From: Euptelea pleiosperma
Taxonomy: Eukaryota; Streptophyta; Magnoliopsida; Ranunculales; Eupteleaceae
DNA length: 64,000 nt
NCBI GenBank assembly: GCA_035048495.1
Contig: CM068547.1
Location: forward strand, 25,613,913 to 25,677,912
Direction: 5' to 3'
Position 1 is the first letter of the stretch. Each line of letters begins with the position of its first letter. The notes below the pieces were generated by a model, which saw only the letters and a list, made by a program, of their open reading frames with translations, did no database searches and was not told the origin of the DNA. Positions 24,460-36,650 of this stretch are shown one piece after another. The position numbers and the translations under genes are program-made.

Positions 24460-25352
24460 TAACTAACTAGAAGAAGCGGTGACTTGTAGAGTCTGATGTT
24501 GAGGATTTTGCGTGGATATCTTGACTAAAGATTGGTTTCTTGTCGAAGAGTATGATTAGTTTGCTGCACGAAAGATTGGTCCGTTGAAGATTCTTGAGAA
24601 GATCAATTCCAATGTGTACCGATTGAAACGCCAAGTCATGTTCACACGTCTGATGTGTTTTATATGAAAACTTCGTTTCGTATCATGGTGATATATATAG
24701 TTTTAATGATAACATTTTGAATTCAAGGGCAAATTCTCTCCAACAAGGGCCGAGAGGATGATGTAGCAGTGCAATTAGCGGACGATTGTTTGAAATGGTT
24801 TAGTAAAAAAAAGGTCATCTGGAAGGCTAAACGTTCACCTTCACTTCTCAAAATTGTTATCATTGCCTATGCACACAATTGTATCTACGACTTATTTGGG
24901 ATTAAGATAAAAAAATGTCAAATCATAGTTTGAAAGTTGTCTTTGCTATTTTATCAAGTTTTTGATTTCGTCTTTTAGAAGCCGTCTTTTAGCCTTCGAT
25001 TTATTTTAGAAGGTCTTTGTATCAATTTTCATGTTAGTAGGTAAGTTGTAGTCGGAAAGGGAAATTTTTTATTTTCATTAAGTTTTCTATTTCGGGAGAG
25101 AGTTTGATATTTTAGTCTATAAAAAAAGGGTTGTAATCGAGACTTTTGATTATTCATTTATTTTGAATTGAATAGAAGAGCGATTTCTTTTATATATTTT
25201 TCCATAAGTCCTTTGGTGCTTTCTCTGTGAATTGAATAAGGTTCTGTGGAAGGTCGTCATTCTTGTCTATAGTCTGTTTAATTGAAGCCTTACTTCTCCA
25301 TTCGTTGTGATCTCCGTTGCATTTGGAACGTGCCTTGCATCAATTTCTAACA
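24460..25352 (+). mobile_element. Ty3/gypsy 3' end: integrase tail and LTR
   Basis: About 24540-24720 reads ARKIGPLKILEKINSNVYRL and then, after a frameshift, HVHTSDVF, the C-terminal end of plant gypsy integrase. NSRANSLQQGREDDVA then leads into a probable LTR at 24759-25352, starting TGATGT and ending CTAACA, with a TATAAA-like site near 25120 and a typical U5-like run of ATTGAATAAG and GTTCTGTGGA. The upstream coding part is missing. LTR edges are inferred from TG...CA only. Confidence 0.6.
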
Positions 25353-25829
25353 TGCTTACCCTAAAGAGAAAAGAATAGCATATATAATCTTTGGTTTACA
25401 AAAATAAAAAAGAGAGAAAAGTAAAGGAAATTTACAAAAGTATAAGCAAAGAAAGAAATATCTATAAAACAAAACAGGACGGTTGTCTCCCCCTCTTATC
25501 CGGCTTCATAAAGGATGGCCGAGATCTTATCACACCAAATGGACGGTGGATCTCAGCTACTCACCCTGTAAGAAATATTTTCATATTCTAAGTTTGGCAA
25601 AGATTTCGTATGACATAAAAACATTCTTGTAACCGTTCCTACGGGCACCAATGTAGTGTGAAGATGTCGTGGTATGCATACTTCATCGATTACGTGAAGA
25701 CTAGAAGACAGAGACAACAAGAATCAGACTGTTGGCGATAGGAGTCATCTGAGTAACTACATATTTGTCTATTATAGATCATGTACGCTTGCTTAGGAAG
25801 GTAAGTGACTTAAAGGCCATAGGAATAGG

Positions 25830-27000
25830 TTTAAATGAATAAAATATTATGGTCAGACCTAGTCATTAGACAGACCCGAGTCTTATGTTATTGACTTCTG
25901 GGAGAGTCCGATCGATTGGACTATTTGGGCCACTCGATTGGATAAAGCCCAATCGATTGGAGGCCTCTGTAAACTCGATAGGAGTCTACGAAATAGAACA
26001 TGATCAAAGCCCAATCGATTGGACACCTCTGTAAAATCGATTGGAGTCTTCGAAACAGAACATGATCATAGCCCAATTGATTGGAGACCTTTGTAAAATC
26101 GATTGGAGCCTACTGGACAAAAACTTATTTAAGTTCGATCGATTGGACTAAACAATTGATTGGATTTACGAAGGAAAGACCCATCCGTACAAGGTCAATG
26201 ATTGAACCCAAAACCCAATCGATTGGACCTAGCCCAATCGATTGGACCCAGAGTACAATCGATTGGACTTCATGCGGATTGAGTCTTTCTCAGATCCAAA
26301 ATTCTAGTTCCCACTATCCCACATTCTACAAGGCTTAGGGTTACGAATTCTATAAATATAACATTTCTATACCTTCTCTAAATACACATATACACTTCTA
26401 TTGAGAGAAGAAGATGTTTATTTATTAGAGTGTCCATTCGAAGAACAATAGGCTTTTTATTTCATAAACATCTCATGAGCTTGTTCATCTTCTTAATCAA
26501 AGCCAAGTTCTTTATCCATTACTCAGCTTAGGTCTTCCACTTAGATATTTGACCTAGTAGCCTGAATGCACCAGTGTGACTCAATACCATTGAACAACTT
26601 AAGGTTCAGGGTGTACTGAATCCTTCACCTTCGGCAAAGGTTGGAGTGTTGAGAATTAAGATTGGAGTAGCCGATCGACGGTAGGTTTGGAACGTACCAA
26701 ACTAAACAAGCGGACAAGGTTTCTTGGCTGAGAGGGCGCACATGGATTCGTATGTTTGATTCAGAGGACGTGGACGCATCGGCAGTAGACCTTGGCTAAG
26801 GTTGGAAGTTGTATTTGCAACGGTGCTGCTTAGGTAACCTTTGTTTCATTTAATTTTCTACTTAGTAATACTTTCTGTTTGGACGTGGTCCCGTGGTTTT
26901 CCTTGGCTAAGGTTTCTACTTAAAAATCTCTTGTCTTGTGTGATTATTTATTTGTATTCCGCTATTCATATTGATTAGATCAAACGACGAAAAGAAAATA
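25830..27000 (+). mobile_element. Probable copia-type LTR with an ATCGATTGG array in U3
   Basis: A TATAAATA box at about 26352 separates an upstream repeat-rich U3-like part from a downstream part resembling plant copia LTR/leader sequence (TTGGACGTGGTCCCGTGG, TTTTCCTTGGCTAAGG). No coding region or primer-binding site is visible, and termini were not resolved, so the coordinates are approximate. Confidence 0.45.
25905..26270 (+). repeat. Array of about 13 ATCGATTGG-type motifs
   Basis: The motif (C/A)ATCGATTGGA recurs about 13 times in 365 bases. In the left half it belongs to a larger unit of about 65 bases repeated three times (GCCCAATCGATTGG, then CTCTGTAAAATCGATTGG, then GAACATGATCA). 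It lies about 80-450 bases upstream of a TATA box. The frame through it is a repeat artefact. Confidence 0.85.
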
Positions 27001-27109
27001 TACCACGGAGGTATATTCGATTTGAATTGGTTGTGATAATCCTTTATCAAATAACTAAGGCATGCGATTTTCTCCTCTACTAAGTATTTCCAATTAAAGA
27101 GAACGGACC

Positions 27110-28075
27110 AGTGGTTATTTCACACCCAATTTTGACAAACGCTTTGTCGATGAATGCCGTGGGCACGGGTCACCTACTATTTATCTACATATAAGGAATG
27201 AAATGGGTTGGATTTACATATAGCCCAAGGGTCAGGCTCAAGAGCCCCACTTTTTATGCCTCGAGAGGGGTGTTACTATTAAAACGGATTGAAACGGCCA
27301 GGGGCAAAAATAAAAAAAAATAGATTTTAATGATTTTAACGGAAAAAAGTGGTGCTGAAATTCAAATTTTAAAATTTGAAATTTAAAAATTAAAAATTAA
27401 AAATTTTAAAAAAATAATAGAATTTAACGGAAATTTAATGGTTTCTTATACCCCTCTTATCTTATATGGCTTCAATAATGAGTGGCTGAGATCCGCTATG
27501 CTTCATATCTATGGCTGAGATTAACTCCCACTCGATTTTGACAAACACTTTGTCGGAAAGTGACGCCGGCACGGGCCACCCACACATATATCAAGACAAC
27601 TCAGTTGTATTCTCTTATCTTATCCATCCATCTAATGTGGACGGTTAGATTTCAGCCACTCAATCCCTCTCATTTGACCTCAATTTATTCAAAATTTAAA
27701 TTTCAACATCGTTATTTTTTGTTATTTCTGTTATTTTCCCATTTCTCCCTCTGTGTGTTACAATCCGTTATAACAGCCGTTATAATGGCAAAAACGGTAA
27801 CGGACCAGTCCGTTATACCGTTTGAGTGCCGAAGACACCCAATTTTTGCAAACGCTTTTGTCAGAGAGTGCCGTGGGCATGGGCCATTTACTATTTTATA
27901 TAACAAAACACATTGGTTGTCTCCCTACTTATACATCCTCTTATAAGCATCAACAAAGAAGGGCCGTGATCTAATCCTCCCCCAAATTGACGGTGGAGCT
28001 CCGCCACTCACCTGATTTTGGCAAATTCTTTGTCGAGATGTGCCAATGGCATGGGGCACCCACTAGTCCTAGACA
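27110..28075. repeat. Four copies of a hairpin-ended repeat (Helitron-like), interspersed with AACGG-rich DNA
   Basis: A phrase like GACAAACGCTTTGTCG, followed by GTGCCGTGGGCACGGG, occurs near 27135, 27535, 27845 and 28015. The second part can form a hairpin. The last copy ends GGCACCCACTAGT, so a hairpin lies shortly before CTAGT, as at Helitron 3' ends. Stretches 27274-27430 and 27690-27830 resemble the AACGG-rich element at 53.4-54.3 kb. The Helitron assignment is tentative. Confidence 0.4.
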
Positions 28076-28286
28076 AGGTAGCACAAAGTAGTGTGTCTGA
28101 GTAAGTTTGAAACTTTCCTTTTGACTCTCCTTGTAAGGGAATTCATCCAATAATATTAATTGACAATATTTTGTTAGCATTTTTACTTGTTGTAGCTAGA
28201 ATAAGAAACCCTTTCTAATTTAGATGGAATGGAGATTTGCTTGATAAGGCTATTGCCATAAGAGAGCAAATCTCTAAAATCTTTAG

Positions 28287-28505
28287 AGTTAGGGGGTGTT
28301 TGGATTGCCATTTTTAGACTTCGAAAAGTTTTTTTTTTTTTTTCCCCACAAAAAGGCTTTTTTCCAAAATAATAGATAGTTTCGATTAATTCTATAAAAA
28401 TGTACTTTCTAAGCCAAAAAGTATTTTTATAAAAAATAGCTGAAAGCTGTTTTTCAAGTAAAATAAGACTTTTAATTGCATTAATGATGATCCAAACGAC
28501 CTTTT
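28287..28505. mobile_element. Small terminal-inverted-repeat element
   Basis: The left end GGGGTGTTTGGATTGCCATT and right end AATGATGATCCAAACGACC are approximate inverted repeats. The interior is A/T-rich with a poly-T tract and no gene. Edges are approximate. Confidence 0.55.
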
Positions 28506-28528
28506 TAAGAAAAAACACATTTTCAAAA

Positions 28529-28928
28529 GGAAAAAAAAGATGTAACAATGTATGACTGATACTTTTTCAAATGTGGAAGCACGATTTTTTGTTACTCACC
28601 GAGGTCATATGGGGCCACTGACAGCATGGATGTTTATATCCCACCCCTTAGTGGATATACACACAAAAAATCACCCTGATTGGTAATCTCTAACCATTAG
28701 ATTTTAATACTTGTTAAGGCGTTCTTATAGCCGTTAACTCAACCATTTTTTGAGTACTAAAACCAACGACTAAAAAATCATCAAACAAGCAGATTTTGTG
28801 TATGAATGTCTATCAATGTGGGGGTTAAACATCCATGCGGTCAGTGGGCCCATATGGCAGCGGTGACTAACAAAAATGCGCTTCCGCATTTGAAAACATC
28901 TCAGGTATACCTTGTTACATTGCGACCC
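28529..28928. mobile_element. 400-base MULE-like MITE
   Basis: Long inverted arms run from GATGTAACAATGTATG at the left to ACCTTGTTACAT at the right. They continue inward through GGGCCCACTGACCGCATGG-like sequence to a centre near 28730. The nine-base repeat TTTTCAAAA flanks it (28520-28528 and 28929-28937). A 402-base relative lies at 49124-49525. Confidence 0.8.
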
Positions 28929-29304
28929 TTTTCAAAAATATAATTTCTAGTCATTTTTTTAAATTAATATTTTTTTAAAAATGGTGATCAACACTCCCCC
29001 TCATTCTTCAAAATATATAGAATGTGATGAGGTGGCATGAAGAGCATGGCTGACTTAGATGTGTGGGCTAGCCGGGACGTCCTAGGCCTATTACACAGGT
29101 TGAACACATTCTTTCAAAACTGCAGTGCTGCATGGATTCCTCCACAGACAAGGGAACAAATCCTGATGCTAGTGGATCACAAATCTTGACTCTAAGAGGT
29201 TCCTTCGTCCAGTATCTGTTGTTTAGCTATCTACCCCATACTTGATGAGGAAAAGAAGTTTGATGCTGCCATTTTTTTATCCAGGGTCGGGACAGCAGAT
29301 GAAA

Positions 29305-30235
29305 ACTCCACGTGGTATACTCTTAGAGACCACTGATCGTATGGATGTTTGTCTCATTCCTAGGTGGATCTATACACCAAAGATCAGCCTGGTTGGTAAT
29401 TTCTAGCCTTGGGATCTTATTACCTAAATATAATGCTTGAATCCCACTGTTGAAACCCCTGAAAAAGACTAAAATCTAACAGTTATAAACCACCAATCTC
29501 AATGATTTTTTTATCTGTAGGTGTATATAGGGATGGGCGAAACATCCGTACGGTCATTTTTCTCCTCGATGAGTAGGTATTCAATAATCTCCTTGTGAAA
29601 ATAAGGGGTAAAATATTAATGTCGAAGACACTCAATGCAGAGGACTATTGTGGCCCTACATAATATATTTTGAGACCATTGACCGCATGGATGTTTAGCC
29701 CACTCCTTGATGTTTATACACACCAAAAACAGCTAGATTGATGATTTCTAGCGTTGGATTTTGTATCCAAAAAACATGCTTGAATCTGACGACTAGAATT
29801 AATCCTAAGAAAATTGCTAAAATCTAATGGATAGACATGCTTGAATCCGTTGGATTTAGTACCCAAAAAAAAAAAATGCTTGAATCGGATGACTAGAATT
29901 ACTTTTAAAAAGTGAAAAAATCTTTTATGCATGGAACACTCCATGGTTACAGTGGACTCTTGTGGCCTTATGTAGTACAGTTTCTTGGGCCCACACCTTA
30001 AAGAATATACACACAAAAAAATAGCTAGATTGATGATTCTTAGCCATTGGATTTGGTACCCAAAAACAATGCTTGAATCTGATGACTAGAATTACTCGTA
30101 AAAAATTAGTAAAATCAAATGGCTAGATGTAACCAGGCAAGCTGATTTTTGCTGTCCATATCAATCAAGGAATGAGCTAAACATCCATGTGGTTAGTGGG
30201 CCCAGAAGAATTCTCTGCACAAGGTCACTAGAATC
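29305..30235. repeat. Fold-back MITE copies inside RING pseudogene copy 1
   Basis: A complete fold-back (about 29305-29565) is followed by a compound one (about 29630-30235) with GGGCCCAC, GGATGTTTAGCCCACTCCTT and their inverses. The compound copy has about 100 extra bases near 29840-29930 relative to copy 2. The same elements lie at 39335-39580 and 39645-40140, so they were present before the pseudogene duplicated. Confidence 0.7.
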
Positions 30236-31200
30236 CCCGGTAGCGACTGCATCGAGAGACCTCTGCATATCTAATTTTTTTCCTCAAAATAGTATTCTGG
30301 TAAAAGTCGAATTGCATCCCAAAAAACCCGCCAAATGAAAGTTTTTAAATCGTAATCGAAGTACATGAACGCCTCTACCAAGAATCATAGCTACCTGAAG
30401 GGGAAGAAAGGGTGATGAAAACTCACCACCGTAGGAACACCAACGACGTACGAGGAAAACCGTTAATTCTTGAAGGTTCTTTTAGAGAAAGTGAGTGATA
30501 ACCAAGGGGTAGAAAACCTGTATGCTACCATAAGAGTGTAAGAAAGAGAAGCTGAAAGCCAATAAGGCTCTTCCGTGTTTTTAATCTGCGAAACGCGTGG
30601 TCGCTCTCAGTAGTCAGAAGAGCTCATGCTACGATCAGTTCTAAGTTGCTATTTTTTTTTCATATTTCCTATTCTTTACAAAACTCTATTCAAATATCTT
30701 AAATTAAAAATACAGGAACTTTCTGAGCTACTGTATTCTTTTCATTTCTTCAATTCTTTTTATTTATTGAACGCGAGAGATAGAATTGATGACTATAGTT
30801 CAAGAAGCTCTTTTTTTAGAGTTATACGCATTGAAGTTCGAAAATCGATCGCTTTAGAAGATATTGGGTCCCAGTAACCGAAGTGTTGATCAACGTATCT
30901 GTGGGTACCGTATTTTTCGACCAATGAGAAGGCTATATTTTTCGACCAATGAGAAGGCTACACGTATTACTGACATCGCACGTGTGAAACACGAAATATC
31001 GACGTCTGGCATCTTGATGCCCGTATGAGTAAATGTGCCGAATGGATTCATCAGAGACAACTATCAACCTTTCCAATCGCACGATAGACATTCCAGACAA
31101 GGCCACGTGTTCAATAAAGGTGTTTGAGGAAATTACATCTCAGGGCAAGTTAGTAACGGAACGCATTAAAGTTTAGCAATAAATTTGTTGGCAAGACATT

Positions 31201-31580
31201 CAACTCATCCCGACAAGTTCTACATTATACTTGGCGGTCATAGTATTCAACCATCTCGGCAAGTCCTACATCATACTTAACGTTTATGGTATTCAACCCT
31301 CCCAGCAAGTTCTACATTATACTTGTTGGTCATGGTATTCAACCCTTCCCGACAAGTTCTACATTATGCTTAGCGGTCATGGTATTCAACCATACCCATC
31401 CTGGCAAGTTCTACATTATACTTGGCGGTCATGGTATTCAATCCATCCCAGCAAGTCCTATACCATATTTGACGGTCATGGTATTCAACCCTTCCGGACA
31501 AGTTTTAAATTATGCTTAGCGGTCATGGCATTCAACCATTTCCGCCAAGGTCGTCATTATATACTTAACGGGTGAAGTTC
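31201..31580 (+). repeat. Minisatellite in LTR U3 region, seven to eight units of about 55 bases
   Basis: Repeated phrases GCAAGTTCTACATTATACTT and GGTCATGGTATTCAACC alternate with small changes from start to end. Units vary between about 53 and 60 bases. The array lies in the left part of the LTR, upstream of its TATA box, where plant LTRs often carry enhancer-like repeats. The open frames across it are repeat artefacts. Confidence 0.85.
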
Positions 31581-33200
31581 CTTCCTTTCCCGACAAGCAA
31601 CAATCTTCAAAATAGAAGTATATATCCAAACCAATAGATTAACTACACGTTAGCATATATATTGGAATGTCACTTGGCAACAGATTTGATCATTATTGTG
31701 TTCCTCTCACACTACAAGAAATTTGATTTTATCTGCGAAATTTTTCGAGGCTAAAAGTCTAAAATTCGCAACTAAATCTTTTAGTGGCAACATTTTCATC
31801 GCCACTAGGCTGCCGCGAAAAGTGTTGTGGCTAAAAGTTTTAGCTACGACTTTTTATAGTCGCCTCTACAAGTGAAATTTTCAGCCGCCAAATTATAATC
31901 GTCGCTAAAAATAACATGTTTAACTACACGATTTATCATCGCTACTTAAACAAACTTATTGTCACTAAAGGTATATATCGCCACTAAAGTATAAAATAAA
32001 ATGATTTTTAGTGACGATTTCTAGTCGCGACTAAAACAATATATATTTAGTTACAACTAAATATTATCACAAAAAGTGTCATGTATCGTAATGTTAGTGG
32101 CGACTTATTGTCGTGGCTAATAAAATATATTTAGTGGCAACTAAATATTGTCACAAAAAGGGTTAGGTATTGTAGTTGTAGTTGCGACATATTGTCGTGG
32201 CTAAAAATATATATTTAGTTGCAACTAAATATCGTCACAAAAAGTGTCAGGTATCGTAGTTTTAGTGGCTACTTATTACTGTGGCTAAAACAGTATATAT
32301 TTAGTTGCAACTAATTGTTACCACAAAAAAAATTTAGGTATCATAGTTTTAGTGGCGACTTATTGTTGTGATTAAAAGTTTAAATTTGATGAAAATAAAA
32401 ATATATTATTTTTAATAATTTTTTTTCCTTTTATACATGCGAATATGAAAATTCAATCACCACAAACCATTAAAACAGAATTTCAAATTTAATCCGTTTA
32501 AGTAAAATATTCATTCATAAATATAATTAAACTGTGTATATAGTCATAACAAAAATACAAATAAAAAGATCATGATTATCAAGCTTTTGAGAAGCTATGC
32601 ATCAGAGTCTCTGCTGGCCTACAAATAAAAAAATAAAATATAATTAGATACTATCCAAAACTACAACATATATGATATATATGTGACAAATCAAAGATAA
32701 TTAATATGTTCTAAGTTTAAAAAATTAGCCTCAAGCTTTAATGTCACACTCCAAAATCCGTATCATATTAAAACAACTCAATAACTAAGTTTGACATAAA
32801 TTTGGAGTTGACTATGCCTACAAAAATTTCGGCAGAGTCTCCTCTATTTTATTGACGTTTGAAAAATTATCACCTGATAGACATAGTTTATAAGTTGAAT
32901 TAAAGATATATTCAATCCTTAATATCGACTAACCATTCATATCTACTAGTCTTAGCACTTCAACTAGTAGAGACAATGAGGTGTTTGTGTCTATAATCTA
33001 AAAGAAGAAACAAAAGTTAATGCATAAATGTAATAAGTTGTTTGTGTCAGTTTTGAGCCAGTCAGACCAATAATGCTGTAAATTTCATAGTTAACTTTAT
33101 AATTAATTTACGATTAAAGAGACCTTATCCTGTCAGAATAAGGAGTTGTAGGAATTTGCCCTGACTCTTTGAACTGTTGGAGTAGGGTGGCAAGCTGGGA

Positions 33201-34826
33201 CTAGAGCGCGGCCTGCACCTGATCATGCACTTGTGTCTGCTGCAAGGCTACCTGGGACTCTAAGGACTCCAAGTGTATCCTAAACTCCTTCTCCAACGAC
33301 TCTAATCGCCTCATATCTATCTCAGCTGGCCTCCTAAACTCCTCATTCTCCCTCTCTAGTTGCGCACAGATCCGCTGCCCAGATGTTGATGCCGTGGGCT
33401 TCAGTCCAGCCCCACAACCACTTATATATCCTGACCGCTCCGGTCCAAGCACTGCCTCAAACCTCTTATCCTCGGTCATGGGGGCATCACCCTTCTCCAA
33501 CTACCGAGACTCTAGCTTCTAAAGCTCCTCCTATATTTAGAAACAAATGACATTAATGACATTGTCAATCAATTTAGTAATATATAAGAAAACTGATAGA
33601 GAAATAGAGAAGGGCACAATTACTTACGTAGACTTCCTTTGATCTCTAATCAACCCAAGTGTTATTCTTCTTGCTAAATCGGGTAGTGATCCACATGTTA
33701 GTTCGAGAGGGCTCATCCCCCGTTTCAGGATCACGCTGTCATTACACATGTTAAGATATATAATTATATATTTAATAACATAAGTGCCCTAAACATTTAA
33801 AATGAAGCTTACACTATCATAGCTGATCTGAGAAAAGGCCTTTGTCCCAGCAATATGGCTAATATTTTATTTTTTTCGATTCTCCTTGTTTCTATTGCTC
33901 ATCTTCTGCATTCAAGAACCATGATGTTATAAGCAATACATGTATGAATGATAGATTGAAACTGCAAACAACGTAACTTAATTAGCATCCGTACCTTAAA
34001 GTCTTCAGATCCAAAATACTTGACGAGAGCAACCCAATCGTCATGGCTCACACCCAATGGGGGATTCTGCAATCTCATATCATCAGTGTCATACATGCAA
34101 TAATGATCCTTATGCAGCCTATGCCGATAGTCCCTATATTGACGATTCAACTGTTGATATATAGCTTCTTGGATATGAGGGTCCTCTTGGAGAGTAAACT
34201 TTTGCTATACAATATTATATGAGGAAGTGAATGTACAAATGCAGGTTAGTAGCGTCAAATGTAACTAATTATAATTGTTCGAGCTGACACATAAGTTTCT
34301 TAATTTAAATGACTTACCTTAGTAGCATGCCACATCTTCTTCTCGATGTCGTCTGGAATGACCTTCCACTTAGTAAACTGGAGTGGGGCCATCTGTCTGA
34401 CAATAATGCCAAACTCAATGATTAATGCTTGAGCATTGTTGCCAATAGCTCGCATCAATTGCGGTGGAATGTCAACCGCTAGCTTTTCCCCCGTGCGCCT
34501 CTTCTTCATAAGTGTAATGCATGTAGTCTTCCCCCGTCCTCTTTTTTCGGACATGCATGATCCTGTTCAGTCAAAATATAATAACATTTATTAGCTACCG
34601 TCAACATGAATTAATATATTATTCCATAACCGTAAAAAAATACATGCATAATTTAAAATGGTACTTCTCATATTGACACTACTGACAGCAATCTGATCGG
34701 AGTAGATGCCTCAACCTGTGTGGGGTTTGAGGGTCCTGCCTCAAATGATGTAGGTTGCTCCATATGTGAGGGTTGCCCCGCTCGGGCTCCTCCTCTGCCG
34801 CCTCCACCTAGCCTTGTATTGGCCAT
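33201..34826 (-). pseudogene. CACTA TNPA-like transposase pseudogene (plant transposase Ptta/En/Spm family)
   Basis: Reverse-strand exons start MANTRLGGGGRGG at 34826. They continue with KRRTGEKLAVDIPPQLMRAI and VRQMAPLQFTKWKVIPDD (34300-34560), LNRQYRDYRHRLHKDHY and PPLGVSHDDWVALVKYFGSE (about 33990-34155), a piece with TKAFSQISYD and PETGDEPSRTNMWITTRF (about 33650-33900), and a C-terminal coiled-coil-like segment ending DQVQAAL (33201-33500). This is the Ptta/En/Spm accessory transposase that binds element ends. In-frame stops occur in the 33.9 and 33.65 kb pieces, so it is probably inactive. It follows tnp2 on the same strand. Confidence 0.85.
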
Positions 34827-34884
34827 GTCTATAGTCTATCCTACAACACTTTGCATTATATATTGTTAGCATTAAATTCATTAA

Positions 34885-36624
34885 TTATCCATTAAGACGA
34901 GCCTTAACGTTATCCTTCGTCTTACCATCAATGTTCATCAACGTCCCCAAAACATTATCACATGCATTTTCCTCTATGTGCATGACATCCAAATTGTGGT
35001 GCAATTTGAGGGTCCTCTAATAAGGCAATTTGAAGAAATACTGTGTTTTTTCCAATTTAATTCTTCATCATGCTTCCTTTTCTTCGGTTGTGTCTTCCCA
35101 AATTTAGTCGGTTTGATGTGACTTAGTTGCTCAAGCACATCGTCCCCAGACAACGACTTTGATGCCTCCCGAAGTTCTATTTTATCATCAAAAGAGCCCT
35201 TCTTACGTCGCCATATATGATCACTAGGTAAAAAGTGACGATGACCCATGTAACAAGTCTTTTTTCCATTCTTCAACCACATATTTGATGTCTCCTTGTT
35301 GCAAGTAGGACAAGCCAAAAACCCTTTAGTGCTCCATCCTGATAAGTTGGCATATGCAAGGTAGTCATTAATAGTCCATATCGCCGCTGCACGCAACTGA
35401 AAATTAGTACCAGTGGAGGCATCATAAGTTAGGACGCCATCTTCCCACAACTCTTTCAACTCATCTATCAACGGTTGTAAATACACATCAGTGTCATTTC
35501 CAAGAGACTTGGGTCTAGGAATAAGTAGTGACATAATGAAAAAATGACTCTTTATACATTTCCATGGTGGAAGGTTGTATGGCACAAGAACAATTGGCCA
35601 TGTGCTATGAGAACTGCTCATGTTTGAAAAAGGATTGAACCCATCACTTGTTATCCCAAGCCTAACATTACGAGGATCTTGGGCAAACGAGCTATGCATT
35701 TTGTCAAATTCTTTCCATGCTTCAGCATCGGCCGGATGCCTCAACACCCCATCATCAACGCGCTTCTCTTTGTGCCACCTCATATCTAATGCTGTCTTCT
35801 TTGAAATAAACAACCTTTGTAGCCTCAGTTTTAGTGGGAAGTAGTGCAAGATTTTATGAGGAATCTTCTTTTGTTTGCCATCATCAAATTTGTATCTAGG
35901 CTCTTTGCATTCTGGACACTCTTGTCTATCTTTGTACTCCTTCCAGAATAATACACAATCATTTTTGCAAGCATGAATCTTCACATAGTCAAGTCCCAGG
36001 TCACGAATTATTTTTTTAGACTTAAGGAGTTAGGAGAGTCTCACCATCGGGAAGTGCCTCCTTCAACAACTCAAGCAGCATAGTGAATGATTTGTTGCTC
36101 CAATGATTAAGTATCTTTAGGTGCAACAACTTCACAATGAATGACAGCTTGGAGAACTTCTCACAACCCGGATACAACTTCTGGTCAACATTCTTCAACA
36201 ATCTCATAAATTTATCCGCTTCCCAGTCAGGCACTGCATTCCCATTGTTGTTAGAATCCTCCCCTGCCCAAGCATTTACGGTTGCTGCAGTGTAATGATC
36301 ATGTATCATTTCTTGCATATCATCATGATCATCTTCATCTTCTTCATCGAGCTCAATACAATCATCATCATCATCATCGGTGCTCGACTCAAACTCCTCC
36401 CCATGTAATAGCCACTGATTGTAACCCTTAAATATATCATAATAATACAAATCAGCTTCCACATCATCCCGAGTACGGAAATAGACATTGTTGCATTTAA
36501 CACACGGACATCAGATCTTTTCCCCTAGTTGAATATGAGCATATGAAAACTCTAGAAATTGTTTAACTCCATCTCGGTACTTAGAGTGTCATCTATCCTC
36601 AATTTCCATCCAACTCCTATCCAT
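34885..36624 (-). pseudogene. CACTA tnp2 transposase pseudogene (Transposase_21 family)
   Basis: Read on the reverse strand, it starts MDRSWMEIEDR at 36624 (transposase-associated zinc domain). It continues through CPCVKCNNVYF, an acidic Asp-rich run (36300-36400), LPDGETL, KIHACKNDCVLFWKEY, CPECKEPRYKF, HYFPLKLRLQRLF, MRWHKE, GFNPF, LWEDGVLTYDA, GFLACPTCNKET, KHSIFFKLPYW and DVMHIEENACDNVLGTL. This is the En/Spm tnp2 order. In-frame TGA codons replace Arg codons in the first domain, and there are frameshifts near 36020-35990 and near 35045. Sequence stops soon after GTLMNIDGKTKD at 34885, so the catalytic C-terminal half is missing. Non-functional. Confidence 0.9.
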
Positions 36625-36650
36625 ATCGGTGTGCCTAGCACTAGTTGAAC

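Larger units (their letters stand above)
31710..36650 (-). mobile_element. Decayed En/Spm (CACTA) DNA transposon
   Basis: The left end at 31710 begins CACTACAAGAAA, the classical CACTA terminus, preceded by TCA as a possible three-base target duplication. Just inside, 31750-32390 holds degenerate subterminal repeats of about 85 bases built on TTTAGTGGCGAC, TTGTCGTGGCTAA and GTTGCAACTAAAT. Two transposase genes follow on the reverse strand in the usual order, tnp2 (TNPD) first and then the TNPA-like gene. The matching right terminus (CTTGTAGTG) was not found between 36.5 and 38.2 kb, so that end appears deleted or rearranged. The right boundary given is the last recognised coding base and not a terminus. 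Confidence 0.85.

Noticed and set aside
26081..26338. Frame encoding repeated SIDWT-like peptides
   Set aside because: It is a direct translation of the ATCGATTGG array, which sits in a presumed LTR promoter region.
27560..27946. Forward frame of 128 codons
   Set aside because: It runs across Helitron-like and AACGG-rich repeats, so it is not a gene.
31201..31580. CRISPR-like regular repeats
   Set aside because: The 'spacers' are as repetitive as the repeats, unit length varies, and the DNA is a plant nuclear LTR. It is a minisatellite.
31750..32390. Regular repeats that could be a satellite array or CRISPR
   Set aside because: They lie directly inside a CACTA terminus and match the subterminal repeats of such transposons.
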